From the NCBI RefSeq assembly GCF_004122145.1, contig NZ_SBKQ01000005.1, positions 1 to 64,000 of the forward strand: a DNA stretch of 64,000 nucleotides, in the 5' to 3' direction. The first letter of the stretch is position 1. Each line of letters opens with the position of its first letter. Below, piece after piece: positions 8,193-17,647 of this stretch. The DNA comes from Flavobacterium piscinae (GTDB lineage Bacteria; Bacteroidota; Bacteroidia; Flavobacteriales; Flavobacteriaceae). The notes under the pieces were generated by a model, which ran no database searches, was not told where the DNA came from, and worked only from the letters and a program-made list of their open reading frames with translations. A program made the position numbers and the translations under genes.

Positions 8193-9980
8193 TTACATGC
8201 GTTCCGGCACTTCTATTCCCAATAAAGAGAAGGCTGACTTGATGGTTTCGCCCACTTTTTTGGAGAGTTGCACACGGAATTTTTTCAATTGCTCATCCGT
8301 TTCCGGTAAAATTGGTACTGTTTGATAAAAAGAATTGTATTCTTTCACCAATTCGTACGTATAATTGGCCACCAAAGCCGGACTAAACGATTGTGCCGCA
8401 TGTTGAATGAGTTCCGGGTAGGATTCTAATAACTTTATCAGTTCTTTTTCTTTGGGATGCAAGGTTATTGCAGCTATTTCAGTAGAAAAATCAAAGTCGG
8501 CCTTTCGTAAAATCGATTGAATTCGAGCATACGTATATTGAATAAACGGGCCTGTATTTCCGGCAAAATCAACAGACTCCTCCGGATTAAAGAGCATTGA
8601 TTTCTTAGGATCCACTTTCAACATAAAATACTTTAACGCTCCCAATCCGATGATTTTATACAATCGTTGTTTTTCATCTTCGGAATAACCGTCTAATTTT
8701 CCTAATTCTTGAGAAATTTTAGCGGCGGTTTCGGTCATTTCTTCCATTAAATCGTCAGCATCCACCACAGTTCCTTCACGAGATTTCATTTTTCCGGATG
8801 GCAATTCGACCATTCCATACGACAAATGATATAAATTTTCTGCCCAATCAAAACCGAGCTTTTTCAGGATTAGAAACAATACTTTAAAATGATAATCTTG
8901 TTCATTTCCAACCGTATACACCATTCCGCCCACATCGGGAAAATCTTTGACCCGTTGAATGGCGGTACCAATGTCTTGCGTCATATACACAGCTGTTCCA
9001 TCCGAACGAAGTACAATTTTTCGGTCTAAACCGTCTTCGGTTAAATCAATCCACACTGAACCGTCAGGGTCTTTCTCGAAGATGCCTTTTTCCAAACCGA
9101 ATTGAACCACTTCTTTTCCTAACAAATACGTATTGGATTCGTAATAATAACTGTCAAAATCGACTCCTAAGTTTTTATAGGTTGCATTAAAACCGTCATA
9201 CACCCATTGGTTCATGGTTTTCCAAAGTTCGATGACTTCGGGTTTACCGGCTTCCCAATCAAGGAGCATTTGTTGAGCTTCTTGAATGATAGGAGCATTT
9301 TTTTTAGCTTCTTCTTCGGTTTGACCTTTTCCGATTAATTCATTAATTTCGGATTTGTATTGTTTATCAAAAGCAACATAATAATTCCCAACCAATTTAT
9401 CACCTTTTAAACCGGTTGACTCTGGAGTTTCATTCTTATTTGATTTTTTCCAAGCCAACATCGATTTGCAAATATGAATTCCGCGATCGTTAATGATTTG
9501 GGTTTTATAGACTTTTTTACCGGACGCTTTGATGATTTCGGCTACCGAAAAACCTAATAAATTATTACGAATGTGTCCTAAATGCAGTGGCTTGTTAGTG
9601 TTTGGTGAAGAGTATTCGACCATCACCGCTTTTTCAGCTTGGTTTTGTGGAACAAATCCATAAGAAGCATCATTTTTTATGGAAGAAAAGAATTGGATGT
9701 AATATGTATCGCTAATCACAATATTTAAAAAACCGGAAACCACGTTAAATTTTTCAACAACTTTAACATGGTCAACAAGATAGGTTCCAATTTTATTGCC
9801 TATCTCTGCCGGATTCCCTTTGATTAATTTCAATAGCGGAAAAACAACTACCGTGACATCACCTTCAAAATCCTTTCGGGTAGACTGAAATTCTATTTTT
9901 TCGATTTCAATTTCAAATACTTGCAGAATAGCTTTTTGAATGGAGGAATATAAAATATTTTCTAAGTTCATTTTATTCAT
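8193..9980 (-). CDS. argS: Arginyl-tRNA synthetase
   Basis: This is a class I aminoacyl-tRNA synthetase that charges tRNA-Arg in the cytoplasm. The 595-residue length is normal. The N-terminal additional domain spans roughly 1-110, followed by SSPNTNKPLHLGHIRNN with the HIGH-type signature HLGH at 133-136. The KMSKS-equivalent loop is GKMKSREGT around 396-404, and the anticodon-binding DALR domain occupies about 470-595. Two Met codons are close together (9980 and 9971); the first is kept, because the predicted -7 box TATCTTTG lies 10 bases upstream of it. It has its own terminator and appears monocistronic. Identification is secure. Confidence 0.97.
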   Translation of the reverse strand: MNKMNLENILYSSIQKAILQVFEIEIEKIEFQSTRKDFEGDVTVVVFPLLKLIKGNPAEIGNKIGTYLVDHVKVVEKFNVVSGFLNIVISDTYYIQFFSSIKNDASYGFVPQNQAEKAVMVEYSSPNTNKPLHLGHIRNNLLGFSVAEIIKASGKKVYKTQIINDRGIHICKSMLAWKKSNKNETPESTGLKGDKLVGNYYVAFDKQYKSEINELIGKGQTEEEAKKNAPIIQEAQQMLLDWEAGKPEVIELWKTMNQWVYDGFNATYKNLGVDFDSYYYESNTYLLGKEVVQFGLEKGIFEKDPDGSVWIDLTEDGLDRKIVLRSDGTAVYMTQDIGTAIQRVKDFPDVGGMVYTVGNEQDYHFKVLFLILKKLGFDWAENLYHLSYGMVELPSGKMKSREGTVVDADDLMEEMTETAAKISQELGKLDGYSEDEKQRLYKIIGLGALKYFMLKVDPKKSMLFNPEESVDFAGNTGPFIQYTYARIQSILRKADFDFSTEIAAITLHPKEKELIKLLESYPELIQHAAQSFSPALVANYTYELVKEYNSFYQTVPILPETDEQLKKFRVQLSKKVGETIKSAFSLLGIEVPERM

Positions 9981-9989
9981 TTAATGGGA

Positions 9990-9997
9990 CAAAGATA
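9990..9997 (-). promoter_or_regulatory. Predicted -7 box for argS
   Basis: CAAAGATA on the plus strand reads TATCTTTG on the minus strand, an exact TAnnTTTG match just upstream of the argS start at 9980. No clear TTTG -33 element is seen at the expected distance. Confidence 0.4.
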
Positions 9998-10093
9998 ATT
10001 TTAAATTCTAAAATTTTTTGATGCATTCCATATTTTGTCATAGGGTTTTTTATAATTCGACTGTTTCAGAAATGAAAAAATTAATTCATAATT

Positions 10094-10101
10094 TATATTT
10101 G
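10094..10101 (+). promoter_or_regulatory. Candidate -7 box for the large adhesin gene
   Basis: TATATTTG at 10094-10101 matches TAnnTTTG exactly and lies 128 bp before the ATG at 10230. A -33 box is not evident. Between it and the gene are two related 18-bp segments, TGCATTTCATCGATTTTA at about 10133-10150 and TGCATTTTATCGATGAAT at about 10155-10172, possible tandem regulator sites. Confidence 0.35.
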
Positions 10102-10229
10102 TAAGTATTTTATACAACTATATTACATTTTTATGCATTTCATCGATTTTATTTGCATTTTATCGATGAATATCATTTTATTTGCAGAGTCAAAATTCAA
10201 CTTATTCTTGTTCACCCAAATTTAATAAC

Positions 10230-13200
10230 ATGAAAACGAAATTACTTAACTTCCTGCTACTGCTTCCGCTTGTATGTTTTTCACAAGCGATAACGGTTAA
10301 CACAACAACTTATACTGTACCAGAATTAGTAACCAATGTATTAGTAAGTTCCCCTTGTTTGGACGTAACTAATGTTAATTGGAGTACAGGATCAAATTTT
10401 GGTTCTTCTAACGGAATTGGTTACTTTCAAAATACCAATCCAAATTTTCCAATGCAAAGTGGTGTTATTTTGAGTACCGGAAATGTTTCAAATGCACCGG
10501 GTCCAAATAACTCAATGTTGAATGATGGATTAACTACTTGGCCTGGTGATAATGATTTAGAAGTCATTCTTGCCAATGCCGGCATTTCTATGACCTCAAC
10601 AAACGCAACGGTTTTAGAATTTAATTTTACAGCCTTGTCTCCTCATTTTGATTTTGATTTTCTATTTGCCTCTGAGGAATATGGTAATTTTCAGTGTCAG
10701 TTTTCTGATGCCTTTGCATTTCTATTAACAAATTTGAATACTGGAGTAACAACAAATTTAGCTGTAATTCCGGGTACAAACACCCCTATATCTGTAGTTA
10801 CGGTAAGGGATTTTTTATATAACTCATCATGTCCATCCTCAAATGCTGAATATTTTGGTACATTCAATGGTGGAGCCAATGCAAATTTATCACCAATAAA
10901 CTTTAACGGTCAAACTGTTGTAATGAATGCATCTGCAGTTTTAACTCCCAATACGCCATATAAAATTAAATTGGTGGTTGCGGATAGAATTGACCCACAA
11001 TCTGACTCTGCTATATTCCTTTCTGCCAATAGTTTTAATATAGGCCAAAATGTCTTAGGAGAAGATTTAACATTAGCCTCTAATACAGCTTTATGTGATG
11101 GAGAATCTCATGTGATAAATACCGGTTTAAATCCTAGTGAATATACATTCATTTGGAAAAGAAATGGAGTAATTCTTCCTGCAGAAACAGGTGCCAGTTT
11201 AACAGTTACAGAATCCGGAATCTATGAATTAACCTATTCTAACAATGCGTTTCCATGTCAAACTATAACTGATTCCGTACTTGTGGAATTCAATGGCGTT
11301 TTTAACACTCCCAATCCTATTGACATTCTAAAGTGTGATACAGGAGCTGGAACCTATTCATTCAATCTGGCAATTAACACACCAATTGTAACTGCCGGAT
11401 TAAACCCAAATACAGTTGTATCTTATCATTCATCAGAAGCACAGGCTCATGCAAATACCAGTCCATTAGCGAATGTGATCAACAGCACGGGAAATCAAAC
11501 TGTTTATGTTCGAATCAAAAAACATGACGGGGATTGTTATGTGGTTAAATCTTTTCAACTTTTGGTAACGGACCCACCGATAGTAAATCAAATAGCGGAT
11601 ATTGTTTCCTGCGAACATTTAACAATTCAAGACAAAGCATGGTTTGTTTTTGCACAATCTACTATCAATGCTGTATTGGGAGACCAAAATCCAGCCAATT
11701 TTGTAGTAACCATACACAGAACTCAGGAACAAGCAACAAATGGAACCAACGCAATTGGAGGAAACCAAATATTTACCGTTTCTACTACAGTATATGTACG
11801 TGTGCAAAATGCAACTGACTCATCATGTTTCTCAATTGCTCCAATAAATTTAGTAGTTCAACAACTTCCTGATGTGGATAGTTTTGAAGACGTAATTGTT
11901 TGTGAAAGCTACACCTTGGAGGAAATTACAAATGGTGAATATTATACTGGCCCTAATGGAACCGGAGAACAAAAATTTGCAGGGGATGTTATCACTGAAA
12001 CACAACGAATCTATATTTACAATACGCTACCTACTGAACCTTCTTGTCCGAATGAAAGCAGCTTTTTAGTAACAATTATTGATCCGGATGATATTTCATT
12101 AGGTGATGGACAATATTGTAACAGCTATACACTGCCAACATTGACTTTTGGACAATATTTTACAGGTGAAAACGGAACAGGTACAGAACTTTTTCCGGGG
12201 ATGTCTATTACAACCTCTCAAACTGTTCATCTCTATTATTTATCACCGGAGCCACCTTTTTGTGCTATTGACTTAGGTTTTGATGTTGAAATCATTCCAT
12301 CTCCTGAAGTTGATTCATTACCAACGGTTTTTGATTGTACTGCGTATACGTTGCCAAATTTATCAAATGGTACTTATTATGATGCTGCCAATGGTATGGG
12401 AAATGAGATAGCTCCCGGTACTGTTATTACGGAAACACAAACCATTTATATTTATGCACAAAACGGCATTTGTACAAATCAATCGAGCTTTACTGTTTTT
12501 ATTGGATTAGAAGCTCCAACCTCTACAACCGAATGTGTGAGTTACACCTTACCATCTTTAGCGATTGGAGGGTATTTTACTGAACCAAATGGAGGTGGAC
12601 AACAAATTCCAGCCGGAACAGTTATCAATTCGACACAAACCATCTATGTTTACGCAGAGAGTCAATCAAGTCCAAACTGTACCGATAACTTGAACTTCAC
12701 CATTACCATTTCGTTACCGGTGATTGAAACCCCGGATGTAACTTCTGCCTGTGAGACATACGTTTTACCATCAATTCCGCTAGGTAATTATTTTACTGGG
12801 GAAAATGGTACAGGAACACAATTAACTGAAGGAACAGTAATTGAAGAATCACAAACCATTTATATTTACTTAAATAATGGTCAAGGTTGTCAAAATTCAG
12901 TGAGTTTTGAAGTAACTGTACTTTCACCACCAAAAATTGATTCCAGATCTGATATCGATGGTTGTAATAATTATGTTTTAACAGATTTAGAACTTGGTAA
13001 CTATTTTACCGGTCCAAATGGAACAGGTACAATGTTACAAGGTGGAGATGTAATTACTAATTCACAAGTTATCTATATTTATGCAGAAGAAAATGGATGT
13101 TCTGCTGAAACAAGTTTCCAAATTAATGTATTTGAAATTCAAGCTGATTCATTAGAGGATGTTCAAGTATGTGATAGTTATATTTTACCAACTTTAACAA

Positions 13201-14822
13201 GCGGTAACTTATATTACACTGCTATCGACGGACCAAATGGTTTTGGTACATTATTAGCACCTGGTACACCAATAACATCAACTCAAACTATTTACATTTA
13301 TAAAGAAAATCAAATTCGTCCAGCCTTTTCTTGTATTGATCAAACTTCATTTACAGTTACTGTATATGAAACACCGGATATTGCTCCAATTGCTAATGTT
13401 AACGTATGTAATTCCTATGTTTTACCTGCATTGTCGGTTGGGAATTATTTCACTGAACCAAATGGTGGCGGGACGCAACTCGCAGAAGGAACAGAATTAA
13501 CCGTTTCACAAACACTCTATGTTTATGCTGAAACAGGTACTAATCCGAATTGTTTTGACCAAGAAATATTTACAGTGACAATTTTTAATGTGGATGAAGT
13601 AGAAGATGTTACTATTTGTTCTAGTTATGAACTTCCAACTTTAACAACAGGAAGATATTATAATGGTCCGAATGGAACAGGAGGTCAATTGGCTTTTGGT
13701 AGTTCAATTACAACTTCTCAAACGGTTTATATTTTTGCTCAATCAGGCTTCTCTCCAAACTGTTCAGATGAAAGCTCGTTTGAAGTTACCATTGTACCTA
13801 CTCCGGTTGCAAATGCTGTTCCGGTTGCAAACAGAACAGTTTGTGAAGAGGACGGTACAAATGATGGAGTAACTAGTTTTGATTTGAATAGCCTAAACAG
13901 TATTGTTTTAGGAACACAAACCGGTGCAGAATTTACTGTTGCTTATTATCCAACTTTGGCTGATGCAACTGAAGGAATAAATTCAATTACGGATACAACT
14001 TTATCAACTGTTTATGTAAGAGTAAATAACTCGCTTGCACCGAATTGTTTTGACATACTTCCAATCACGTTTATTGTACATAAAATTCCTGAACCAACTC
14101 CCATAGGTGGAATTGTTTGTGTGGAAAGTGAAACAGGAAATTTATTGAACCCGTTTACAATTGTAAGTGGATTATCCTCCTCAACACACACCTTTGAATG
14201 GTATTTGGATACAACGTTAATTGATGGAGCTACAGGAAGCACTCTTCAAGTTACCGAACCCGGAATCTATAGTGTAATAGCCACCAGCAATGCGACAGGC
14301 TGTTCCTCTGAACCTACTGAAGTAACTGTGGTTGCTTCTGAACCGGCTGCCATAGGCTTTACTGTAAGCATGGCGTTTAGTTCTACTAATTCGATTACCA
14401 TTAATGCTACCGGTGTAGGAGGAAATTATGAATATTCATTAGATGGTGGTCCGTTTCAAGATAGTCCAACGTTTGATAATGTTTCTTCTGGAACTCATAT
14501 AGTAACCGTAAGAGATAAAAATGGTTGTGGAAGTGTAACCGATGAAGTATTGGTTATTAATTATCCTAAATTCTTTACGCCAAACGGTGATGGTCATAAC
14601 GAAACATGGAATATTGTTGATTTAGAAGAACAGCTAAATGCAGTAATCTACATCTACGATCGCTATGGAAAATTACTGTCTCAAATTTACCCATCAAAAA
14701 ATGGTTGGGACGGATACTATAATGGTGCAGCCATGCCATCAACTGATTACTGGTTTACAGTAACTTATGAAGAAAATAATCAAACCAAAGAGTTTAAATC
14801 TCACTTTTCATTAAAGAGATAG
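10230..14822 (+). CDS. Giant T9SS type B adhesin with nine Cys-containing repeats
   Basis: The start is ATG 10230, because MKTKLLNFLLLLPLVCFSQA is a clear signal peptide; the frame extends upstream to a TTG but that would bury the signal. The product is 1530 aa. Residues about 20-272 match the choice-of-anchor L domain (FDFLFASEEYGNF). An Ig-like module and two roughly 90-residue modules follow to about 548. Nine tandem repeats of about 70-80 residues then run from about 558 to 1190, each beginning C-x-[SNT]-Y-x-L and containing NGxG and QTIYIYA-type strands; many carry a second Cys in PNC. Ig-like and SprB-like modules precede a gliding-motility-associated type B sorting domain (YPKFFTPNGDG at about 1446 to the end). 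It is probably exported by the T9SS and held at the cell surface for adhesion. Confidence 0.88.
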   Translation: MKTKLLNFLLLLPLVCFSQAITVNTTTYTVPELVTNVLVSSPCLDVTNVNWSTGSNFGSSNGIGYFQNTNPNFPMQSGVILSTGNVSNAPGPNNSMLNDGLTTWPGDNDLEVILANAGISMTSTNATVLEFNFTALSPHFDFDFLFASEEYGNFQCQFSDAFAFLLTNLNTGVTTNLAVIPGTNTPISVVTVRDFLYNSSCPSSNAEYFGTFNGGANANLSPINFNGQTVVMNASAVLTPNTPYKIKLVVADRIDPQSDSAIFLSANSFNIGQNVLGEDLTLASNTALCDGESHVINTGLNPSEYTFIWKRNGVILPAETGASLTVTESGIYELTYSNNAFPCQTITDSVLVEFNGVFNTPNPIDILKCDTGAGTYSFNLAINTPIVTAGLNPNTVVSYHSSEAQAHANTSPLANVINSTGNQTVYVRIKKHDGDCYVVKSFQLLVTDPPIVNQIADIVSCEHLTIQDKAWFVFAQSTINAVLGDQNPANFVVTIHRTQEQATNGTNAIGGNQIFTVSTTVYVRVQNATDSSCFSIAPINLVVQQLPDVDSFEDVIVCESYTLEEITNGEYYTGPNGTGEQKFAGDVITETQRIYIYNTLPTEPSCPNESSFLVTIIDPDDISLGDGQYCNSYTLPTLTFGQYFTGENGTGTELFPGMSITTSQTVHLYYLSPEPPFCAIDLGFDVEIIPSPEVDSLPTVFDCTAYTLPNLSNGTYYDAANGMGNEIAPGTVITETQTIYIYAQNGICTNQSSFTVFIGLEAPTSTTECVSYTLPSLAIGGYFTEPNGGGQQIPAGTVINSTQTIYVYAESQSSPNCTDNLNFTITISLPVIETPDVTSACETYVLPSIPLGNYFTGENGTGTQLTEGTVIEESQTIYIYLNNGQGCQNSVSFEVTVLSPPKIDSRSDIDGCNNYVLTDLELGNYFTGPNGTGTMLQGGDVITNSQVIYIYAEENGCSAETSFQINVFEIQADSLEDVQVCDSYILPTLTSGNLYYTAIDGPNGFGTLLAPGTPITSTQTIYIYKENQIRPAFSCIDQTSFTVTVYETPDIAPIANVNVCNSYVLPALSVGNYFTEPNGGGTQLAEGTELTVSQTLYVYAETGTNPNCFDQEIFTVTIFNVDEVEDVTICSSYELPTLTTGRYYNGPNGTGGQLAFGSSITTSQTVYIFAQSGFSPNCSDESSFEVTIVPTPVANAVPVANRTVCEEDGTNDGVTSFDLNSLNSIVLGTQTGAEFTVAYYPTLADATEGINSITDTTLSTVYVRVNNSLAPNCFDILPITFIVHKIPEPTPIGGIVCVESETGNLLNPFTIVSGLSSSTHTFEWYLDTTLIDGATGSTLQVTEPGIYSVIATSNATGCSSEPTEVTVVASEPAAIGFTVSMAFSSTNSITINATGVGGNYEYSLDGGPFQDSPTFDNVSSGTHIVTVRDKNGCGSVTDEVLVINYPKFFTPNGDGHNETWNIVDLEEQLNAVIYIYDRYGKLLSQIYPSKNGWDGYYNGAAMPSTDYWFTVTYEENNQTKEFKSHFSLKR

Positions 14823-14851
14823 TTTTATATTGTTTTGTTGTTTAGAAAATT

Positions 14852-14878
14852 AGACCCTCCACGTGAGGGTCTTTTTTT
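14852..14878 (+). terminator. Intrinsic terminator after the adhesin gene
   Basis: AGACCCTC at 14852-14859 pairs with GAGGGTCT at 14865-14872 across a 5-nt loop and is followed by a run of seven T. A textbook rho-independent terminator 30 bp after the stop. Confidence 0.9.
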
Positions 14879-14950
14879 GTTAAATAATGTAACAAACTAT
14901 TCCTTTAAGAGTCTATTAGTAAAAAAAGATAAACATTTGTTAAAATTTTA

Positions 14951-14972
14951 CAATACAAAGTACTTTGTATTG
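14951..14972. promoter_or_regulatory. Perfect 22-bp palindrome, probable operator
   Basis: CAATACAAAGT is followed immediately by its exact reverse complement. The right end contains the TTG (14970-14972) that would be the -33 box of the promoter for the barrel gene, so a bound dimer would block polymerase. No regulator gene lies beside it. PadR-like or TetR-like dimers bind such sites, but which family acts here is unknown. Confidence 0.65.
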
Positions 14973-14999
14973 CATAATAATAAAAAGCGAATACCTTTG
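14970..14999 (+). promoter_or_regulatory. Predicted promoter of the outer-membrane barrel gene
   Basis: TTG at 14970-14972, a 19-bp spacer, and TACCTTTG at 14992-14999 (exact TAnnTTTG) precede the ATG at 15025 by 25 bases. The -33 part lies inside the palindrome at 14951-14972. Confidence 0.6.
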
Positions 15000-15024
15000 C
15001 ATCATCAATCAAAAAATCAATCAA

Positions 15025-17394
15025 ATGAGAATCAAAGTTACCTTTGTATTGCTTTTATGTGCCATTTCATCATTATTTGCACAAACAGCAACCGTAAATG
15101 GAAAAGTTTTAGACAAATCAAACAACTCCCCTATCCCCTTTGCAACCCTAGTTATAAAAATGGGTGACAAAATTATTTCCGGTGGAATTAGCGATGAAAA
15201 AGGTGAATTTTCTATCGACAAAATCGCTTTTGGAAATTATGAATTTGAAGCCCAATTTATTGGTTATACTTCACATTCAGGAAAAATAGATGTTAATACA
15301 AAAAATTTAAATGTAGGTACAATTTATTTATCAGAAGACGCAATGTCACTAGCCGAAGTAGAAGTTGTGGGTGAACGAACTACTATTGAACAAAAAATCG
15401 ATCGAAAAGTGGTAAATGTGGGTCCCGACTTAATTAATGCCGGTCCAACTGCCTCTGATATTTTAAACAACATTCCGTCAGTGAGCGTTGATCCGCAAAA
15501 CAATTCGGTTACCTTGAGAGGAAATCCGAATGTACAGATATTCATTGATGGAAAACCATCACAAATGTCAGCTTCACAAGCGTTGCAACAAATTCCTTCC
15601 ACTTCAATAAAGCAAATTGAATTGATTACCAATCCTTCTGCAAAATATAATCCGGAAGGAATGAGTGGAATCATCAATATCATTTTAAAGAAAAATTCCA
15701 ATCTAGGATTTAATGGAAGTATTAACGCAGGAACAAATTTTGGAGTTACCCCAAAAGCAAACGCTTCATTGGATTTGAATTACCGTGTAAACAAGTTTAA
15801 TTTTTATACCACGTATTCATTAAATCATGGAAAATGGAACAATAAAGGTTACTTGAACACGACCGATGTTGTGGATGCCGATAATTCTAATCGTTCTGAT
15901 TTTATCATCAACAATTTTAATAAAAATCATTTTGTAAAAGCCGGCGTTGATTTTTATATCAATGAAAAAAATACACTTTCTTTCTTTACCAATCAAAACA
16001 TCAATGATTCAGAGGGTGAATTTTACAATCGTATTGATTATTTTTCCGGAATAAACCCAAGCATTGTTCAAAACAACTTAGCTTTGGTTGAAAGTAGAAA
16101 TGAAGTTTATAATTTAGGTTATAAATATGAATTTGAAAAACCGCAAAAAACTTTCGATGTAGAAATCAATTACAACCGCAACGACAGACCGGAAGACAGT
16201 GTGTTTTTGGATGGTGATAATAATTTGTTACAAACCAATCAAATTGAAACATTGGGGAAAAATGTGATTGTAAATGTAGATTTTGTAAATCCAATCAATG
16301 AAAAAACAAAACTTGAACTAGGTTTAGAAAGCCGTTTTGATGGAACAGACAACACTTTTGACCGAGATTTTACCTATTTCTCTGACTTTGACTACAAAAG
16401 AAATATTCAGAGTGCTTATGCCAATTTAGGCAAACAAATGGAAAAATGGAGTTATCAAATAGGAATGCGTTTGGAAAGTTTTCAAGTTGAGGCCAATTTC
16501 AGAAGGATTGGTGAAAACGCAGGACAATTTAAAGATGATATTTTCACCGCTTATCCTTCTGCCTTTTTATCGTATGTTCCTTCCGAAAAAAATACGTTTA
16601 ACTTAAGTTATTCCAGAAGAGTAGATCGTCCAAATCTTGGACAAGTTAATCCTATCAGAAATTGGAGTAGCCCAACTATCGATCAGGAAGGAAATCCAAA
16701 TTTGGAACCGCAATTTACGAATTCGGTGGAATTGAATTATACGCGTGTTACCAAAATTGGAGCCATTACATCCGGTGTATTTTTTAGATATATCAACGAC
16801 CCTATTAATCAGGTATTTATCCAAAGTCCGTATGACCCCAACAAAAAGTTAATGACTTTTGATAATTTTGAAAGTACCACTGAATATGGTATTGAAGCCT
16901 CCGGTAATTTAAACTTAAAAAAATGGTGGAGTGTGAATTATGGTGCCGATGTGTATTTTCGAAATGCAACCGGCGTGGTGGAAGATGTAAATCAAGATTT
17001 AGTTGAAAAAACTGTTTTATCCGTTCCTTTTAATGCCCGAATGAATCATAACTTTAAAGTGAGTAAAAAAGTAAATATCACATGGTTTTCTATGTACAGA
17101 GCGGGAATTGAAGACATTCAGTTTAGTAATAAAGAAATGTGGCGAACAGATTTAGGAGCTAGATATACCATCTTAAAAGACCAAGGTTCGATTAGTGTTC
17201 GTGTTAATGATATTTTCAATACAATGAGAGCTCGCTTTTATGGTGAAAATCCGGATATAACAACCGGTCAGTTTAGATGGGAAAGCCGAATGGTTAATGT
17301 GACCTTTAATTACCGTTTTGGTTCCGGAAAAAACAGAGCATTGCAACGCAAACAACGTGATCAAAACGAAACCCAAGGCGGTGGAATATTTTAA
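15025..17394 (+). CDS. TonB-receptor-like outer-membrane beta-barrel protein
   Basis: ATG 15025 starts a signal peptide (MRIKVTFVLLLCAISSLFAQ); the longer frame from TTG 14965 would run through the promoter. The 789-residue product has a carboxypeptidase-regulatory-like domain at about 22-105 (NGKVLDKSNNSPIPFATLVI), a plug-like region at about 120-225 (TASDILNNIPSVSVD, LRGNPNVQIFIDG, GMSGIINIILKKN), and then a long beta-barrel with alternating aromatic strands ending in NVTFNYRFG. The layout matches the TonB-dependent, outer membrane protein beta-barrel family common in Flavobacteriaceae, without SusC hallmarks or a SusD partner. Cargo is unknown. It is monocistronic, and the palindrome at the promoter predicts tight repression. 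Confidence 0.88.
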   Translation: MRIKVTFVLLLCAISSLFAQTATVNGKVLDKSNNSPIPFATLVIKMGDKIISGGISDEKGEFSIDKIAFGNYEFEAQFIGYTSHSGKIDVNTKNLNVGTIYLSEDAMSLAEVEVVGERTTIEQKIDRKVVNVGPDLINAGPTASDILNNIPSVSVDPQNNSVTLRGNPNVQIFIDGKPSQMSASQALQQIPSTSIKQIELITNPSAKYNPEGMSGIINIILKKNSNLGFNGSINAGTNFGVTPKANASLDLNYRVNKFNFYTTYSLNHGKWNNKGYLNTTDVVDADNSNRSDFIINNFNKNHFVKAGVDFYINEKNTLSFFTNQNINDSEGEFYNRIDYFSGINPSIVQNNLALVESRNEVYNLGYKYEFEKPQKTFDVEINYNRNDRPEDSVFLDGDNNLLQTNQIETLGKNVIVNVDFVNPINEKTKLELGLESRFDGTDNTFDRDFTYFSDFDYKRNIQSAYANLGKQMEKWSYQIGMRLESFQVEANFRRIGENAGQFKDDIFTAYPSAFLSYVPSEKNTFNLSYSRRVDRPNLGQVNPIRNWSSPTIDQEGNPNLEPQFTNSVELNYTRVTKIGAITSGVFFRYINDPINQVFIQSPYDPNKKLMTFDNFESTTEYGIEASGNLNLKKWWSVNYGADVYFRNATGVVEDVNQDLVEKTVLSVPFNARMNHNFKVSKKVNITWFSMYRAGIEDIQFSNKEMWRTDLGARYTILKDQGSISVRVNDIFNTMRARFYGENPDITTGQFRWESRMVNVTFNYRFGSGKNRALQRKQRDQNETQGGGIF

Positions 17395-17431
17395 AATTGG
17401 TTTTTTTTATATATTGCTTTAGTTAATCAGC

Positions 17432-17461
17432 AAACCCGGAGTAGTGATACTTCGGGTTTTG
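17432..17461 (+). terminator. Intrinsic terminator after the barrel gene
   Basis: AAACCCGGAGTA at 17432-17443 pairs with TACTTCGGGTTT at 17448-17459, with one G-T wobble, a 4-nt loop, and T-rich DNA after it. It lies 38 bp past the stop codon. Confidence 0.85.
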
Positions 17462-17520
17462 TTTTTCTTATGAATTTGATTGATTGCACCTCATCCCTAC
17501 CCCAGATTGCAACGGAAAGC

Positions 17521-17613
17521 ATTTTGGGCAAAAAAAAGTTAGAATTCTTAAAGCAAAAAAGCGACTAGCAGAAGCTCTTTTTGGTTTGTTGAATTCTTTT
17601 TTTTGCCCAAAAT
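17521..17613. repeat. Dispersed extragenic palindrome (REP-like)
   Basis: ATTTTGGGCAAAAAAAAG at 17521-17538, then GAATTC at 17542-17547, pairs with 17591-17613 (GAATTC, eight T, GCCCAAAAT), forming a 93-bp hairpin with 3 extra bases on one side; the interior AAGCAAAAAAGC also pairs weakly with GCTCTTTTT. The outside phrases CCCCAGATTGCAACGGAAAGC and ATCTTGTAGTGAAAAGC resemble, from memory, a palindrome family scattered between Flavobacterium genes. It lies between convergent genes and may stop both transcripts. Confidence 0.6.
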
Positions 17614-17647
17614 CTTGTAGTGAAAAGCTGGAAAAAGGTTCAAAAAA

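Noticed and set aside
10697-10879. Antisense frame inside the large adhesin gene
   Set aside because: Shadow of the coding frame, with no supporting signal.
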